DNA of 64,000 nt from Clostridiaceae bacterium (lineage in GTDB: Bacteria; Bacillota_I; Bacilli_A; Erysipelotrichales; Coprobacillaceae): assembly GCA_902363625.1 (NCBI GenBank), contig CABJAS010000008.1, positions 124,001 through 188,000 of the forward strand. Reading direction: 5' to 3'. The notes beneath the pieces were generated by a model, which ran no database searches, was not told the DNA's origin, and worked only from the letters and a program-made list of their open reading frames with translations. Position 1 is the stretch's first letter. The number at the start of each line of letters is the position of its first letter. A program made the translations under genes and the position numbers. Positions 8,306 to 17,794 of the stretch are shown here, in pieces.

Positions 8306-10267
8306 TTAAATAGAATAAGCATCACAGACCGTTTCAGTATCGCCAAACATTTTAACAACACCTTTTTCAATCCATACTACTTTATTACACATTTCACGAA
8401 TTTGATCCATACTATGCGAAACAAATAAAACAGTTGTTCCTCCACTCATCAATTCCAACATTCTTTTTTTACTTTTCCTTTGGAAATTCTCATCACCAAC
8501 TGCTAAAATTTCATCAACAATTAAGATTTCAGGTTCAACAACGGTTGCAATTGAAAATGCTAGTCGCATCAGCATCCCCGAAGAATAATTACGAATAGGC
8601 ATATCAATAAACTCACCTAATTCAGAAAATTCGTGAATATCGTCAAACTTTTCTTTTAAAAAGCTTTTAGAATATCCCAAAATTGCTCCATTTAAAAACA
8701 CGTTTTCTCTTCCTGTTAAATCAAAATCAAACCCTGATCCTAATTCTAACATAGGAACAATATTTCCGTTTACAGTTACTGATCCTTTTGTAGATCCAAC
8801 AATTCCTGAAATAATTTTAAGCAACGTACTTTTCCCAGCACCATTTCGACCTACTATTCCTAAAACATCACCTTTAGAAACAGAAAACGATACGTCTTTT
8901 AATGCCCAATACTCATTCATTTTTACTTTATTAGAAAGCAGAGCCGTCACCCATTCCTTTAGGCTTAGAATTTTATCACTCGACATAGTAAAACGAATTC
9001 CAACATTGCGTACATCAATTATTTTTTGTGCATCCAGCTCTTCAATCGTCTCAATTTCACTTTTCAATGTTTTATTCAAATAAGTCTCTTTAATATATCT
9101 ACAAAAATTTCTTGAATTTGAATAAGTAACACATTTTTGCGACACAACTAAACATGCATTCTCAGAAATTTTTTGTCTTAAAGCGCTATTATCAATTAAT
9201 TCTTTAATAGCACCATACCAATCTTCTATACTATCGCATAAGATTCCAGTTTCATGATCTTCAATCATTCTTTTATAAGCTCCAATATTACTTGCTATCA
9301 TTGGAACTTTAACTAATGAGGATTCTATCCATCTCACCTCAGATTTTGCTTGATTATAAATAGTGTCTTCTAACGGGGCAAGATTAATATCAATAGATGA
9401 GATCATACTTGGAAGCTGTTCCCAATCCATAAATGGAAATATCTTAACACGCTCATTAAACTTTTCAAAAGCTACTGGAACTGTTATTTCCCCAACAAAA
9501 TACATCTCTAAATTATCATACTCATCCATTAATTTAATAAGAGTCGGGGTAATCATTAAAATATCATCATTATGCGTGATACTACCACTAAAATACCCTA
9601 AACGTATTTTACCTTCATGCTCAGCAATTTCTTTTTTTACCTGTTCTAATATTGTTTTTTGTTCATCAGCCAAATATTGAGGATCACTTTTAACTAACCC
9701 ATCTTGATAATAATTCTCTAATTTAGAAAGTTTAACTAATTTATCTGATGCTACATTACGGTTAACATATACTTCACCAACTATTTTTTTCAACTCTTTT
9801 GCTAAAGATTCAGTTACAGTAATAGCACCATCGCAAAGTTTTAACGTTTGCATATTTCTAGCTACACCATCATCGTATAAGTTTCTTTCATCTTCACTCA
9901 TTGTATTTAAATATTTGATTGATTTTGTATATTCCTTATCAATGACTAATTCATCAATATCGTAAAGCACAGCTTTATTCATTTTTTTTGCAATCTTAAT
10001 AAAACCACTTACAGATTCTGTATAAGGGCAACGGTAAAAAATAAACATCTTAAAGCCCTTTACTAAATCTAAGCTTAATTTATCGAAAAACACAGCTTCT
10101 GAAGTTATATTTTCATAGGCTAACTGTTCACGTTGATTTTCAATACGATATCTTGTTGTTTGCGGTAATGTACATCCGTTGATGAATAAAACATCCTTTA
10201 ATTTCATTGAAGATGAAGTGATATCATTTTGTAATTCTGTTACATTTTCAACTTTCTTTAATGCCAT
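8306..10267 (-). CDS. glycosyltransferase fused to polysaccharide ABC exporter ATPase
   Basis: This 653-residue protein joins a glycosyltransferase domain (about 25-405) to a complete Wzt/TagH-type ABC ATPase (about 415-653). The ATPase part has Walker A GRNGAGKST, the signature NYSSGM, Walker B ILIVDEILAVGD and the switch histidine in VSHSM. The transferase half is a paralogue of the first half of the adjacent 757-residue protein. It lies 12 bp downstream of the ABC-2 permease gene, so the two form one exporter. The usual Wzt C-terminal carbohydrate-binding domain is absent. The fusion probably couples chain synthesis to export, which is inference. Confidence 0.85.
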   Translation of the reverse strand: MALKKVENVTELQNDITSSSMKLKDVLFINGCTLPQTTRYRIENQREQLAYENITSEAVFFDKLSLDLVKGFKMFIFYRCPYTESVSGFIKIAKKMNKAVLYDIDELVIDKEYTKSIKYLNTMSEDERNLYDDGVARNMQTLKLCDGAITVTESLAKELKKIVGEVYVNRNVASDKLVKLSKLENYYQDGLVKSDPQYLADEQKTILEQVKKEIAEHEGKIRLGYFSGSITHNDDILMITPTLIKLMDEYDNLEMYFVGEITVPVAFEKFNERVKIFPFMDWEQLPSMISSIDINLAPLEDTIYNQAKSEVRWIESSLVKVPMIASNIGAYKRMIEDHETGILCDSIEDWYGAIKELIDNSALRQKISENACLVVSQKCVTYSNSRNFCRYIKETYLNKTLKSEIETIEELDAQKIIDVRNVGIRFTMSSDKILSLKEWVTALLSNKVKMNEYWALKDVSFSVSKGDVLGIVGRNGAGKSTLLKIISGIVGSTKGSVTVNGNIVPMLELGSGFDFDLTGRENVFLNGAILGYSKSFLKEKFDDIHEFSELGEFIDMPIRNYSSGMLMRLAFSIATVVEPEILIVDEILAVGDENFQRKSKKRMLELMSGGTTVLFVSHSMDQIREMCNKVVWIEKGVVKMFGDTETVCDAYSI

Positions 10268-10279
10268 AATTCATCCTCC

Positions 10280-11722
10280 TTAAATATATAACGCAAATTT
10301 GTTTTCTAGTTTCTTAAAGACCGCATTACCTATTATTAAAAATACAATTGCAGAAACAGCCATAACCACAAATGACAGTGGATCCGGAGTGATACGATCA
10401 ATCAGAATAGTTCTAAAAAATTCGACAAAATAGTACATTGGATTAAACTTCATCAAAATCCTCATAAAGTTAGGTAAAATATCGATAGGATAAAATATTG
10501 GTGTAGCGTACATCCACATTAATGTAAATAAACTCCACAAAAATTGAACATCTCTAAAAAACACCATCAAGGCTGATAATATATAAGCTAACCCTATTGC
10601 TCCGACAATCAAGCATAAAATACCATATGGAATCATTAAATAAGATGTACTTGGCAGCAATCCTGTAAACCATGCTAATAAAAGCAGCGGAATAAATGAA
10701 AACAATAAATTTACAAAAGATGATAATACTTTTGAAATTGGATATATATTTTTAGGAACATATACTTTTGTGATTAAAGAAGCATTATTGATTATAGAAT
10801 ATATCCCCTGATTTGTTGCATCTGTAAAACAATTGAAAATAACTGTTCCGGTTAATAAATAAACAGGATAGTTAGCAATTTGATATCTGAATAATTGTGA
10901 AAAAACAGCATATTGTACAGCCATAGTTAGTAATGGATTTAATACACTCCATAATACTCCTAAAACTGAACGTTTGTATTTTGTCTTAAAATCTCTTTGA
11001 ACTAATTGTTCCAATAAGAATTGATATCTATACATTTTTTGTACAAACCCCAAGCCCATGCATTTTCTTCCAGACGCATTAGCCGCTTGCAGACGATATA
11101 AATATAAAGCCAATACTAAAATACTTATAATACCTAAAGGCAGTAATATAGGATAGTAAGGTGCAATATTTAAATAAGAGATATTTGAACATATACCAGT
11201 ATCGCTTAAAATTCGATCATTGACAAAAAGCTGATCTCCTTCATTTACATTTGACTTTTGTGTTAAAATTGTGATGCTTTTACCATGTAGTGTCTCTAAA
11301 GCAGTCACTTCTAATTTAACATTTCCATTTGTTTCATCAAGTTCTTGTTCAACTAAAAAACGCATAGGCGTCGCATTTTTAATGTCCTTCATTTCAATAG
11401 TTGATTCATATAAAGGTTCTGCCAATTCATCTTGTACAAGCTTGATATTAAGCTTTCCAACTAAATCTGTTCTGTCAAAAGTACCAAAAGTAATCTCAAA
11501 ATAGTCTATGTATTTACCGCCGATAACACTCTCTTGTATCACACTTTGTCCATTTTCCACTTCTTCAAGGTATGATTCATTTTTTATACCAGTATTTACA
11601 ACCAATCCCTGATCATACTTTAATTGTTTTTGGCTGGTACTAAAAAAACTTACTATAAATAAGATATATACCATTAAGACCAATAAACAATGTTTTCTTA
11701 ATCTATTTTGATTTTCTTTCAT
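10280..11722 (-). CDS. ABC-2 type polysaccharide export permease with N-terminal extracytoplasmic domain
   Basis: The ATG at 11722 is preferred because AAAGGAAG lies at proper spacing; a TTG further up would add eight residues. Residues about 10-30 form a membrane segment. About 150 polar residues with beta-rich character follow, then a second membrane segment near 190-210. From about 220 the protein is a standard Wzm/TagG/RgpC permease (LVQRDFKTKYKRSVLG, six membrane helices). Family members are normally about 260-270 residues, so the first 215 residues are an addition. With the fused ATPase downstream it forms the exporter of the rhamnose-containing glycan. Confidence 0.85.
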   Translation of the reverse strand: MKENQNRLRKHCLLVLMVYILFIVSFFSTSQKQLKYDQGLVVNTGIKNESYLEEVENGQSVIQESVIGGKYIDYFEITFGTFDRTDLVGKLNIKLVQDELAEPLYESTIEMKDIKNATPMRFLVEQELDETNGNVKLEVTALETLHGKSITILTQKSNVNEGDQLFVNDRILSDTGICSNISYLNIAPYYPILLPLGIISILVLALYLYRLQAANASGRKCMGLGFVQKMYRYQFLLEQLVQRDFKTKYKRSVLGVLWSVLNPLLTMAVQYAVFSQLFRYQIANYPVYLLTGTVIFNCFTDATNQGIYSIINNASLITKVYVPKNIYPISKVLSSFVNLLFSFIPLLLLAWFTGLLPSTSYLMIPYGILCLIVGAIGLAYILSALMVFFRDVQFLWSLFTLMWMYATPIFYPIDILPNFMRILMKFNPMYYFVEFFRTILIDRITPDPLSFVVMAVSAIVFLIIGNAVFKKLENKFALYI

Positions 11723-11775
11723 GCTAACTTCCTTTCTTCTAACCAAAAATAATAAACCACAATTATATCAGATAG

Positions 11776-11804
11776 ATTCTATCACTTAGATGTTATAATT
11801 TCAA
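11776..11804 (-). promoter_or_regulatory. promoter of ABC exporter operon
   Basis: On the minus strand TTGAAA (11799-11804), 17 bp, TAGAAT (11776-11781). It lies in the 238-bp gap upstream of the permease start and is close to the housekeeping consensus. Confidence 0.7.
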
Positions 11805-11960
11805 TAATTTTTATTTAGCGACTATAATTACAAATAAACAATGCTTACCTACATTATTACCAATTCATTACACGTTATGATAACAAGTCAATTAATTACC
11901 AGTTAAATAAAAATCTCTAAAATATAGAAATATATTCAAAATACTTATTTAATTTCTTCA

Positions 11961-12956
11961 TTATTTTTCATTATTTTTGCTTAATTGATTTGAACGATAT
12001 CTCATAAAAGCTGGGATTAGTGAATTAATCAATTTGTAGCGAATCATTGGAACCGGAATCATACAAAAATTAAAAATTTTCCAACAAATAAAGTATAACT
12101 GCCAGCCATCTTCCATTTCAGTATACTTCCATGGGGTCTTTTTTAGATAATAAATATAATCATCTTTATACTTATGTGTATTCCCTTTTCTCCAAGGGCG
12201 CTCTTCTCCTAAATAATGAATAATACAGGGATCTTTTTTAGCCTCTCGGTAACATACCTCAGAAATATAAATGTTTTTTCCCATCATATGTTTAATTGTA
12301 CGATATGGATAATATAAAAAAGTATTGCTGAAATTATATTTAGGCGATAAAATAAAAATTTCTTCTTTTAACGCTCCATTAATCGCATCTTGATCTGGTG
12401 CAAATAATCGTCCTTGTCCTGCTTTATAAAAATCAATTATTCTTTCCCCAGCTTTTGTTTTTCTCCATTGATTAAGATTTATCAACAAAACTCCCGAATT
12501 AAAATAAGGAGCGCTTTCCAAACCCAATTGTACCTTTCTTTCAATATCTACAGTGGGCTCTACACACGCTCCGATAACACATGTTCCAATTTCAGTACTC
12601 CATAAATCAGATAAATTATTTCTTATAATAGTATCCCCATCTAAGTATAAAATACGATCTACTTCTTCTGGCAATAAATTTGCAATTAAAAGTCTTGCTA
12701 GTATTACTGGATTCCACCCTAATGTATCAAAATCAAAATCAAAGTATGAATTTAAATTTGCTAAAGAAATAAAAGTTACACTTCTATTATAATTAGAAAT
12801 AGAATCATCCAGCAACTGTTTGTTTTTATCTTCAAGCTGATAAGTCAATAAATAAAAATGAATCTCCTCTATTTCTTTATTGTTTTCACATACTGAACAA
12901 ATGCTAGCACCGACTTGTGGAACAAATTTATCATTAAAGGTATATAAAATATTCAT
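11961..12956 (-). CDS. family 8 glycosyltransferase
   Basis: This 331-residue retaining glycosyltransferase has the GT8 hallmarks: YTFNDKFVPQVGASICSV at the N-terminus, the metal motif YLDGDTIIRN, FNSGVLLINL and PDQDAIN. HYLGEERPW near residue 240 is the late GT8 histidine motif. It probably transfers glucose or galactose (LgtC-like); the donor is not determinable. It follows the flippase gene by 32 bp. A 214-bp gap with a promoter separates it from the ABC exporter operon, so flippase and GT8 form their own unit. Confidence 0.88.
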   Translation of the reverse strand: MNILYTFNDKFVPQVGASICSVCENNKEIEEIHFYLLTYQLEDKNKQLLDDSISNYNRSVTFISLANLNSYFDFDFDTLGWNPVILARLLIANLLPEEVDRILYLDGDTIIRNNLSDLWSTEIGTCVIGACVEPTVDIERKVQLGLESAPYFNSGVLLINLNQWRKTKAGERIIDFYKAGQGRLFAPDQDAINGALKEEIFILSPKYNFSNTFLYYPYRTIKHMMGKNIYISEVCYREAKKDPCIIHYLGEERPWRKGNTHKYKDDYIYYLKKTPWKYTEMEDGWQLYFICWKIFNFCMIPVPMIRYKLINSLIPAFMRYRSNQLSKNNEK

Positions 12957-12988
12957 AATTCTCTCCTTATAATAAAATTAAAAGCAAT

Positions 12989-14248
12989 TTAACAGGTTTC
13001 TTTTTCTTTCTTGTAGTAAAATAGGAACGAAAATAAAAAACAAAATGTTCTAATGCAAATCAATATAACAAATATAATCGCTCCCCCAAGAAGGTTATAC
13101 TTAGAAACCATAATTGGAGTTAAAAAATATGCGCATAGTGCAGAAACTCCATATCCAATTAATAATACCTTCTGCTTTCTCATAATTGTAATGGCATAAT
13201 AAATACAGGTTCCTAACGCACCAACTCCTCCTCCCATAATAAGTAGTATCAAAACGCTCTTATACGCAGATAAATCTGTATTGTATAAGATAGATAAGAT
13301 AGGTATTCCTAAAAAGTACGTTCCTATTAATGTTACAATGGTAAACCCAATCACAAATAAACCTAATTTTTTAATATATCCAATAAATTTATTAAAACAA
13401 TGACCAGTCCAACTCTTTGCCATTGGAGTAATCAGAGGACGAAATGCAAAGCTACTAAAAAGATTAATCACATATGATGGCATAAATAATATACTAAAGT
13501 ATGTTTGAAATTCCGGTTGCAAGAATTGGTCAATCGCGTATTTTGGTGAATTTTCAGTATAAAGAGCCAAATAAGATCCCAAAAACAGCGGAAAACAAGC
13601 TATAAAAATTTTAAACAATTGACTTTTATCAAAACTTAATTCTATTTTTGCAAAATTCTTAGCTACAGGTAATAATAGAAAAAGAATAATCACAAGTGAT
13701 GTGATAATACTTAAGGCTATTGAAAAAACCAAATTTTTTAATATTAATAGAGTTATAAAAAAAACAAAAATAACAACAGTTAAACGCAAAGATTGAAGTT
13801 TTCCAGCAATATCCAAACGCTCATTTTGCTGAAATAATCCCTGAAAAACGTCTTCAAATGCATCAAACATCTTTAAAAAACACAATAAAAGCACTACTGT
13901 CATTTTATATGTAGTATATCCCTTAACCATGACGTAGATGCTGCTACCAATCAACATTAAAATACAAGTAATTACTCTTGTAGTAAAATAATATTTAAAA
14001 TTTGAATCTCCACTAACATCGGTAGCTTGATAAGTTCTCATATCAAATAATCCGATAGTAAGCATCATCATTGAAATCGAATACGCAAGTGAAAAAACAC
14101 CAGCTTCTACTACTCCTAGTATTCGAGTTACAATAAGTAAAAATAAAACTGACAAACCAGCATTAAGAGTACTAGCAATCATATTCCAAAAAACAGATTT
14201 TTTTCCAGTATTTACATTACTTCCAATAATCCAGCGTTTAATCATCAT
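12989..14248 (-). CDS. Wzx-type polysaccharide flippase
   Basis: This 419-residue membrane protein has about 12 hydrophobic helices and the N-terminal pattern of the oligosaccharide flippase family (SVFWNMIASTLNAGLSVLFL). Such MATE/MOP-fold proteins flip undecaprenol-linked sugars across the membrane. No Wzy polymerase is visible in the window. With an ABC exporter also in the cluster, the flippase may move a lipid-linked side-chain sugar, as proposed for GacK in group A streptococci. It is the first gene after a strong promoter. Confidence 0.85.
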   Translation of the reverse strand: MMIKRWIIGSNVNTGKKSVFWNMIASTLNAGLSVLFLLIVTRILGVVEAGVFSLAYSISMMMLTIGLFDMRTYQATDVSGDSNFKYYFTTRVITCILMLIGSSIYVMVKGYTTYKMTVVLLLCFLKMFDAFEDVFQGLFQQNERLDIAGKLQSLRLTVVIFVFFITLLILKNLVFSIALSIITSLVIILFLLLPVAKNFAKIELSFDKSQLFKIFIACFPLFLGSYLALYTENSPKYAIDQFLQPEFQTYFSILFMPSYVINLFSSFAFRPLITPMAKSWTGHCFNKFIGYIKKLGLFVIGFTIVTLIGTYFLGIPILSILYNTDLSAYKSVLILLIMGGGVGALGTCIYYAITIMRKQKVLLIGYGVSALCAYFLTPIMVSKYNLLGGAIIFVILICIRTFCFLFSFLFYYKKEKETC

Positions 14249-14371
14249 TTAATTAACTCCAATTCTTCCTAATATTACAGTGAAGCCAAAATAGGTCTAA
14301 TCTTTCTTAATATTTATGTTTTTTTGAAAATGAACTATTATTCAGATTTTCACATCTCAATATTCTAATAC

Positions 14372-14400
14372 ATTATAAAGATTTTTATAGTAATAGTCAA
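14372..14400 (-). promoter_or_regulatory. promoter of flippase-GT8 unit
   Basis: On the minus strand TTGACT (14395-14400), 17 bp, TATAAT (14372-14377). This is a near-consensus promoter in the 247-bp gap before the flippase, about 120 bp upstream of its start. Confidence 0.8.
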
Positions 14401-14446
14401 TTATATAAATTTTCGTAACATTACCATTACAATTATAAGATATAAA

Positions 14447-14480
14447 TAAAAAATTAAACCCATAAAGTCAATGGATTTAA
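14447..14480 (-). terminator. terminator of the importer/nucleotidyltransferase operon
   Basis: Minus-strand stem TTAAATCCA / TGGGTTTAA (one G-U pair) with a 9-nt loop and a T-rich run. It lies 16 bp beyond the nucleotidyltransferase stop. Confidence 0.8.
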
Positions 14481-14495
14481 TTCTATTCGATAATT

Positions 14496-15389
14496 TTATT
14501 GATAATGTGAATCAATCTTCTTTAAATCAGTATAAGAATCAATTTCTATTATATCATCGAAACTGCATTCTCTCACTTCAATTTTATAATGATCTTTACA
14601 ATATTCTAAAGGCACTTGATCCCAATAACGTTCTTTACCTCCAGGAAGTTCATATATATATTTAATATCATCAGCTAATTTTTTACCATCTTCTTCTGTC
14701 CAGTAGGAAACACCAAACATTTGGTAAACATTTCTGCCACCTATAACCATTTTAGTTATTATATTATTCTTTGTTTGAAGGCACCAGTCATCTGTAACCT
14801 CTGTTTTAACGCCTAAATAATTACTTGTATATTGATATTTCGAAATTAAATTGGGGTTAGATAAAACTAAATCTCCATCCAAAATATATGAATTCTGTAA
14901 AAGGTCCCTTACACACATTGCGGAAGATATATTGTTGGTTTCATTATAAAATAGATTATCAATAAATTTAATTTGAGGATATTTATAAAGTAATTGATCA
15001 AATTGTTCTTTTAAATAACCCCTAACAATAATAATTTCTTCTATTCCTGCCGCTATTACCGCATCTAAAGATGTATCAATCATTCTTACTCCATTGACTC
15101 TAACTAACGGTTTAGGTGTATTAATGGTAAGTGGCACTAATCGTGATCCAAATCCTGCAGCAATAAAAATCGCCCTTTTCACCTTATAAGGCTCTAATGC
15201 CTCACAACCTTTTACAGTAATTTGATTCTTTCCATCAATATATCCTTTTTCAGTTAATCCACCTAAAGTTGTATTAACTGTTCCTAAAGAAATATTACAA
15301 CGTTTTGCCAATTCTCTTTGTGTAAAAATTGCACCCTTTTCTTTTTCAAGTAATATTAATATATCAAATTCTTTTCTATTCAAACTCAT
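14496..15389 (-). CDS. winged-helix plus LicC-like nucleotidyltransferase
   Basis: This 297-residue protein has an N-terminal winged helix (about 1-65, with FTQRELAKRCNISLGTVNTTL) joined to a nucleotidyltransferase domain (about 72-290). The domain shows AAGFGSRLVPLT, NETNNISSAMCVRDLL and DGDLVLSN, which resembles LicC phosphocholine and PntC aminoethylphosphonate cytidylyltransferases. It probably activates a phosphorylated amino-alcohol or aminophosphonate with CTP. The winged helix may regulate its own operon. It is the last gene after an ABC importer. No LicA kinase or LicD transferase is in the window, so the substrate is inferred. Confidence 0.72.
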   Translation of the reverse strand: MSLNRKEFDILILLEKEKGAIFTQRELAKRCNISLGTVNTTLGGLTEKGYIDGKNQITVKGCEALEPYKVKRAIFIAAGFGSRLVPLTINTPKPLVRVNGVRMIDTSLDAVIAAGIEEIIIVRGYLKEQFDQLLYKYPQIKFIDNLFYNETNNISSAMCVRDLLQNSYILDGDLVLSNPNLISKYQYTSNYLGVKTEVTDDWCLQTKNNIITKMVIGGRNVYQMFGVSYWTEEDGKKLADDIKYIYELPGGKERYWDQVPLEYCKDHYKIEVRECSFDDIIEIDSYTDLKKIDSHYQ

Positions 15390-15410
15390 TTTATATAATT
15401 CTCCCTATTT

Positions 15411-16988
15411 TTAGTGTACTAAATACTTCTTAATAATATTAATAATTATTTTAGTAATTAAGTTAACTCCTAATATCACGATGGATACAAAGGAAATTGA
15501 CTCAATTAACATTACGCTTTCTAAATTTGGAATCATCAATGCTAACGGTTGATTAGATAAGCTATTTAAAAATGAAACTGCAGATATAGTCACCATAGCA
15601 TTTACAAAAAAATAAGTAAACATTTCTAAAATTGTTGAAATAGTTTGTGGAATAAATATGTCTTTAATTAAATGAATATTGCTAATCCCCAAAGTTTTTG
15701 CCACATTTTCATAATTTGGATTTAATTTTCCCAACGCATTATATGCCATCAAATATGGAGAAGAAAAGAAATGTACTATATTAACTAAAATCAATATCAT
15801 TAATGTTCCATAAATAAAACTTTCCTTAAAAAACAAAACGTAAGAAAGACCTAAAACAATCCCCGGTATCGCTAAAGTTATCATAGATATTAAATGAAAA
15901 AAGCGTGTTTGTTTGCCTCCTGTTCTTGAAGTATAATAAGCCACTGTATAAGCAATAGTAGTCCCGACTAATGCCGTAAATATAGCTATAATAATAGAAT
16001 TGAACAGATATTTAGTTAAGCCCATATCCAATGTTCTTGTAATATGTTGTATTGAAAACTCAATGATAATCGGATATTTTTTAATAAACATAAGAAATGC
16101 AAAAGTAATAATTGGTAATATTACACAGAGTGATAAAATAAGTGAATAAATTGCTGCAATAATGTCGCGTACTTTGTTTTTCACAATTGCATAATCTTCT
16201 GTCATAAAAGAAACAGCGGAAGCATCTTTATTCAGTAAATCGATAATAAAGGCAACAAAAGCAGGGACAATTAAAACCAATCCAATAACAGCGCCCTTAC
16301 CGAAATCTAATAACCCAATTACTTCATTATACATATATAACGGCAATGTCATAAATTTTCCACCGACCATCAAAGGTACTCCATAATCAGTAAAAATTAA
16401 AGTAAAAACTGCAAAGAAAATAGAAATTAATGGTTTTTTCAAGTAAGGTAATGTTATTCTCAAAAGTTGACTGTATTTGGGTATTCCTAATATATTTGCA
16501 GATGTATAAACTGAGCAGTCCTCATATTTAAATACATCATAGAACATTAATAAAGCAACTGGAAAAGAATACAGTAATGATCCTAACACGATTCCTGGTA
16601 ACCCATAAATATTAAAATTTAAATGAAATAAATTGGTCAATACTCCATTTGTCCCCAATAAAACTACAAGTCCAGTTCCATGCGAAATAGAGGGAATCAA
16701 CATTGGCACAGTAAAAATGATTAATAATAATTTCTTAAACTTCAAATTTGATCTTAATAAAAACCATGCTGCAATGGCAGCGAAACTCACAGAAATAACT
16801 GTTGCTAACGTTGTGGAAATCAATGAATTTATAATCGCTTTCAAAAACTGTTTAGATTCTAATACACTTAGTACATTTGTTTCAACCACTTTTGCAAAAA
16901 TACTAAGTAATGGAAGGAAAACTGAAAAAATGAAAAACAGGAATAAAAGCAACTTAATTAGCTGATGTCCTCTAGATTTTGTTTTCAT
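15411..16988 (-). CDS. duplicated ABC importer permease, AEP/iron-type
   Basis: This 525-residue protein has about 12 membrane helices in two homologous halves, each with the permease EAA-like loop (around SANILGIPKYSQLLRITLPYL and VAKTLGISNIHLIKDIFIPQ). This layout is that of the FbpB/ThiP/AEP-type importers. It overlaps the end of the ATPase gene by 17 bp and precedes the LicC-like gene. The substrate is unknown; 2-aminoethylphosphonate, another small phosphonate or choline derivative, or iron are possible. Confidence 0.8.
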   Translation of the reverse strand: MKTKSRGHQLIKLLLFLFFIFSVFLPLLSIFAKVVETNVLSVLESKQFLKAIINSLISTTLATVISVSFAAIAAWFLLRSNLKFKKLLLIIFTVPMLIPSISHGTGLVVLLGTNGVLTNLFHLNFNIYGLPGIVLGSLLYSFPVALLMFYDVFKYEDCSVYTSANILGIPKYSQLLRITLPYLKKPLISIFFAVFTLIFTDYGVPLMVGGKFMTLPLYMYNEVIGLLDFGKGAVIGLVLIVPAFVAFIIDLLNKDASAVSFMTEDYAIVKNKVRDIIAAIYSLILSLCVILPIITFAFLMFIKKYPIIIEFSIQHITRTLDMGLTKYLFNSIIIAIFTALVGTTIAYTVAYYTSRTGGKQTRFFHLISMITLAIPGIVLGLSYVLFFKESFIYGTLMILILVNIVHFFSSPYLMAYNALGKLNPNYENVAKTLGISNIHLIKDIFIPQTISTILEMFTYFFVNAMVTISAVSFLNSLSNQPLALMIPNLESVMLIESISFVSIVILGVNLITKIIINIIKKYLVH

Positions 16989-17748
16989 TTTTATTCACCA
17001 TGCAATTTTCTAAATCATTTAGTTTTGTTCGTAAATGCTCTACAACGAAATCCCTAACAAACTCATTTTGAGGATGATTATATATATTAATTGGTGTATC
17101 AATTTGTTCAATATGCCCCTCACTCATCACCATGATACGATCAGACATTGTAAATGCTTCTTCTTGATCATGTGTAATATAAATAATTGTTGAATTATAT
17201 TGTTTTTGAATACGCTTAATTTCTTTTCTCATTGTTAGACGATTTGCCGCATCTAAGGCTGAAAGTGGTTCGTCAAATAAAATTACTTTTGGTTTTAAAG
17301 CTAGTGTGCGAGCAATCGCCACCCTTTGTTGTTGTCCACCAGACAACTGATCCACTCTTTTACTACTATGTTCTTTTAATCCAACCTGTTCTAAAACCTG
17401 CTGAGCTATTTTTCTTGAATCTTTTTTATATTGTTCATTAAACTTTAAAGCATACTCAACATTCTGCAATACTGTCATATTAGGAAATAATGCATAGTTT
17501 TGGAAAACAATTCCCATATGACGTTTAGATGAATCCAATTTAGAAATATCTTCACCATTTAACTTAATTATCCCAGATGTCTGCTGTTCAATTCCTATCA
17601 GTAATTTAAGCAAAGTGGTTTTTCCACACCCGGAAGGTCCTAAAACAGATAAAAATTCACCTTCCCTTATATTAAAATTTAAATTATTTAGTACTACCTT
17701 TTCCCCATATTTTTTACTCAAATGACTTACTACCATAAAACTTTGCAT
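16972..17748 (-). CDS. ABC importer ATPase, PotA/FbpC-type
   Basis: The start at 17748 (MQSFMVVSHLSKKYG) is chosen because GGAGG precedes it; the longer frame runs back into the binding-protein gene. The 258-residue protein has Walker A GPSGCGKTT, the signature LSGGQQQR, Walker B VILFDEPLSALD and the H-loop YITHDQEEA. It lacks the C-terminal TOBE domain of full-length PotA. It energises uptake through the duplicated permease. Confidence 0.88.
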   Translation of the reverse strand: MQSFMVVSHLSKKYGEKVVLNNLNFNIREGEFLSVLGPSGCGKTTLLKLLIGIEQQTSGIIKLNGEDISKLDSSKRHMGIVFQNYALFPNMTVLQNVEYALKFNEQYKKDSRKIAQQVLEQVGLKEHSSKRVDQLSGGQQQRVAIARTLALKPKVILFDEPLSALDAANRLTMRKEIKRIQKQYNSTIIYITHDQEEAFTMSDRIMVMSEGHIEQIDTPINIYNHPQNEFVRDFVVEHLRTKLNDLENCMVNKNENKI

Positions 17749-17794
17749 CTTATTCCTCCATTCTATCTTGATAAAAAGGTGGACTGTTCCACCT

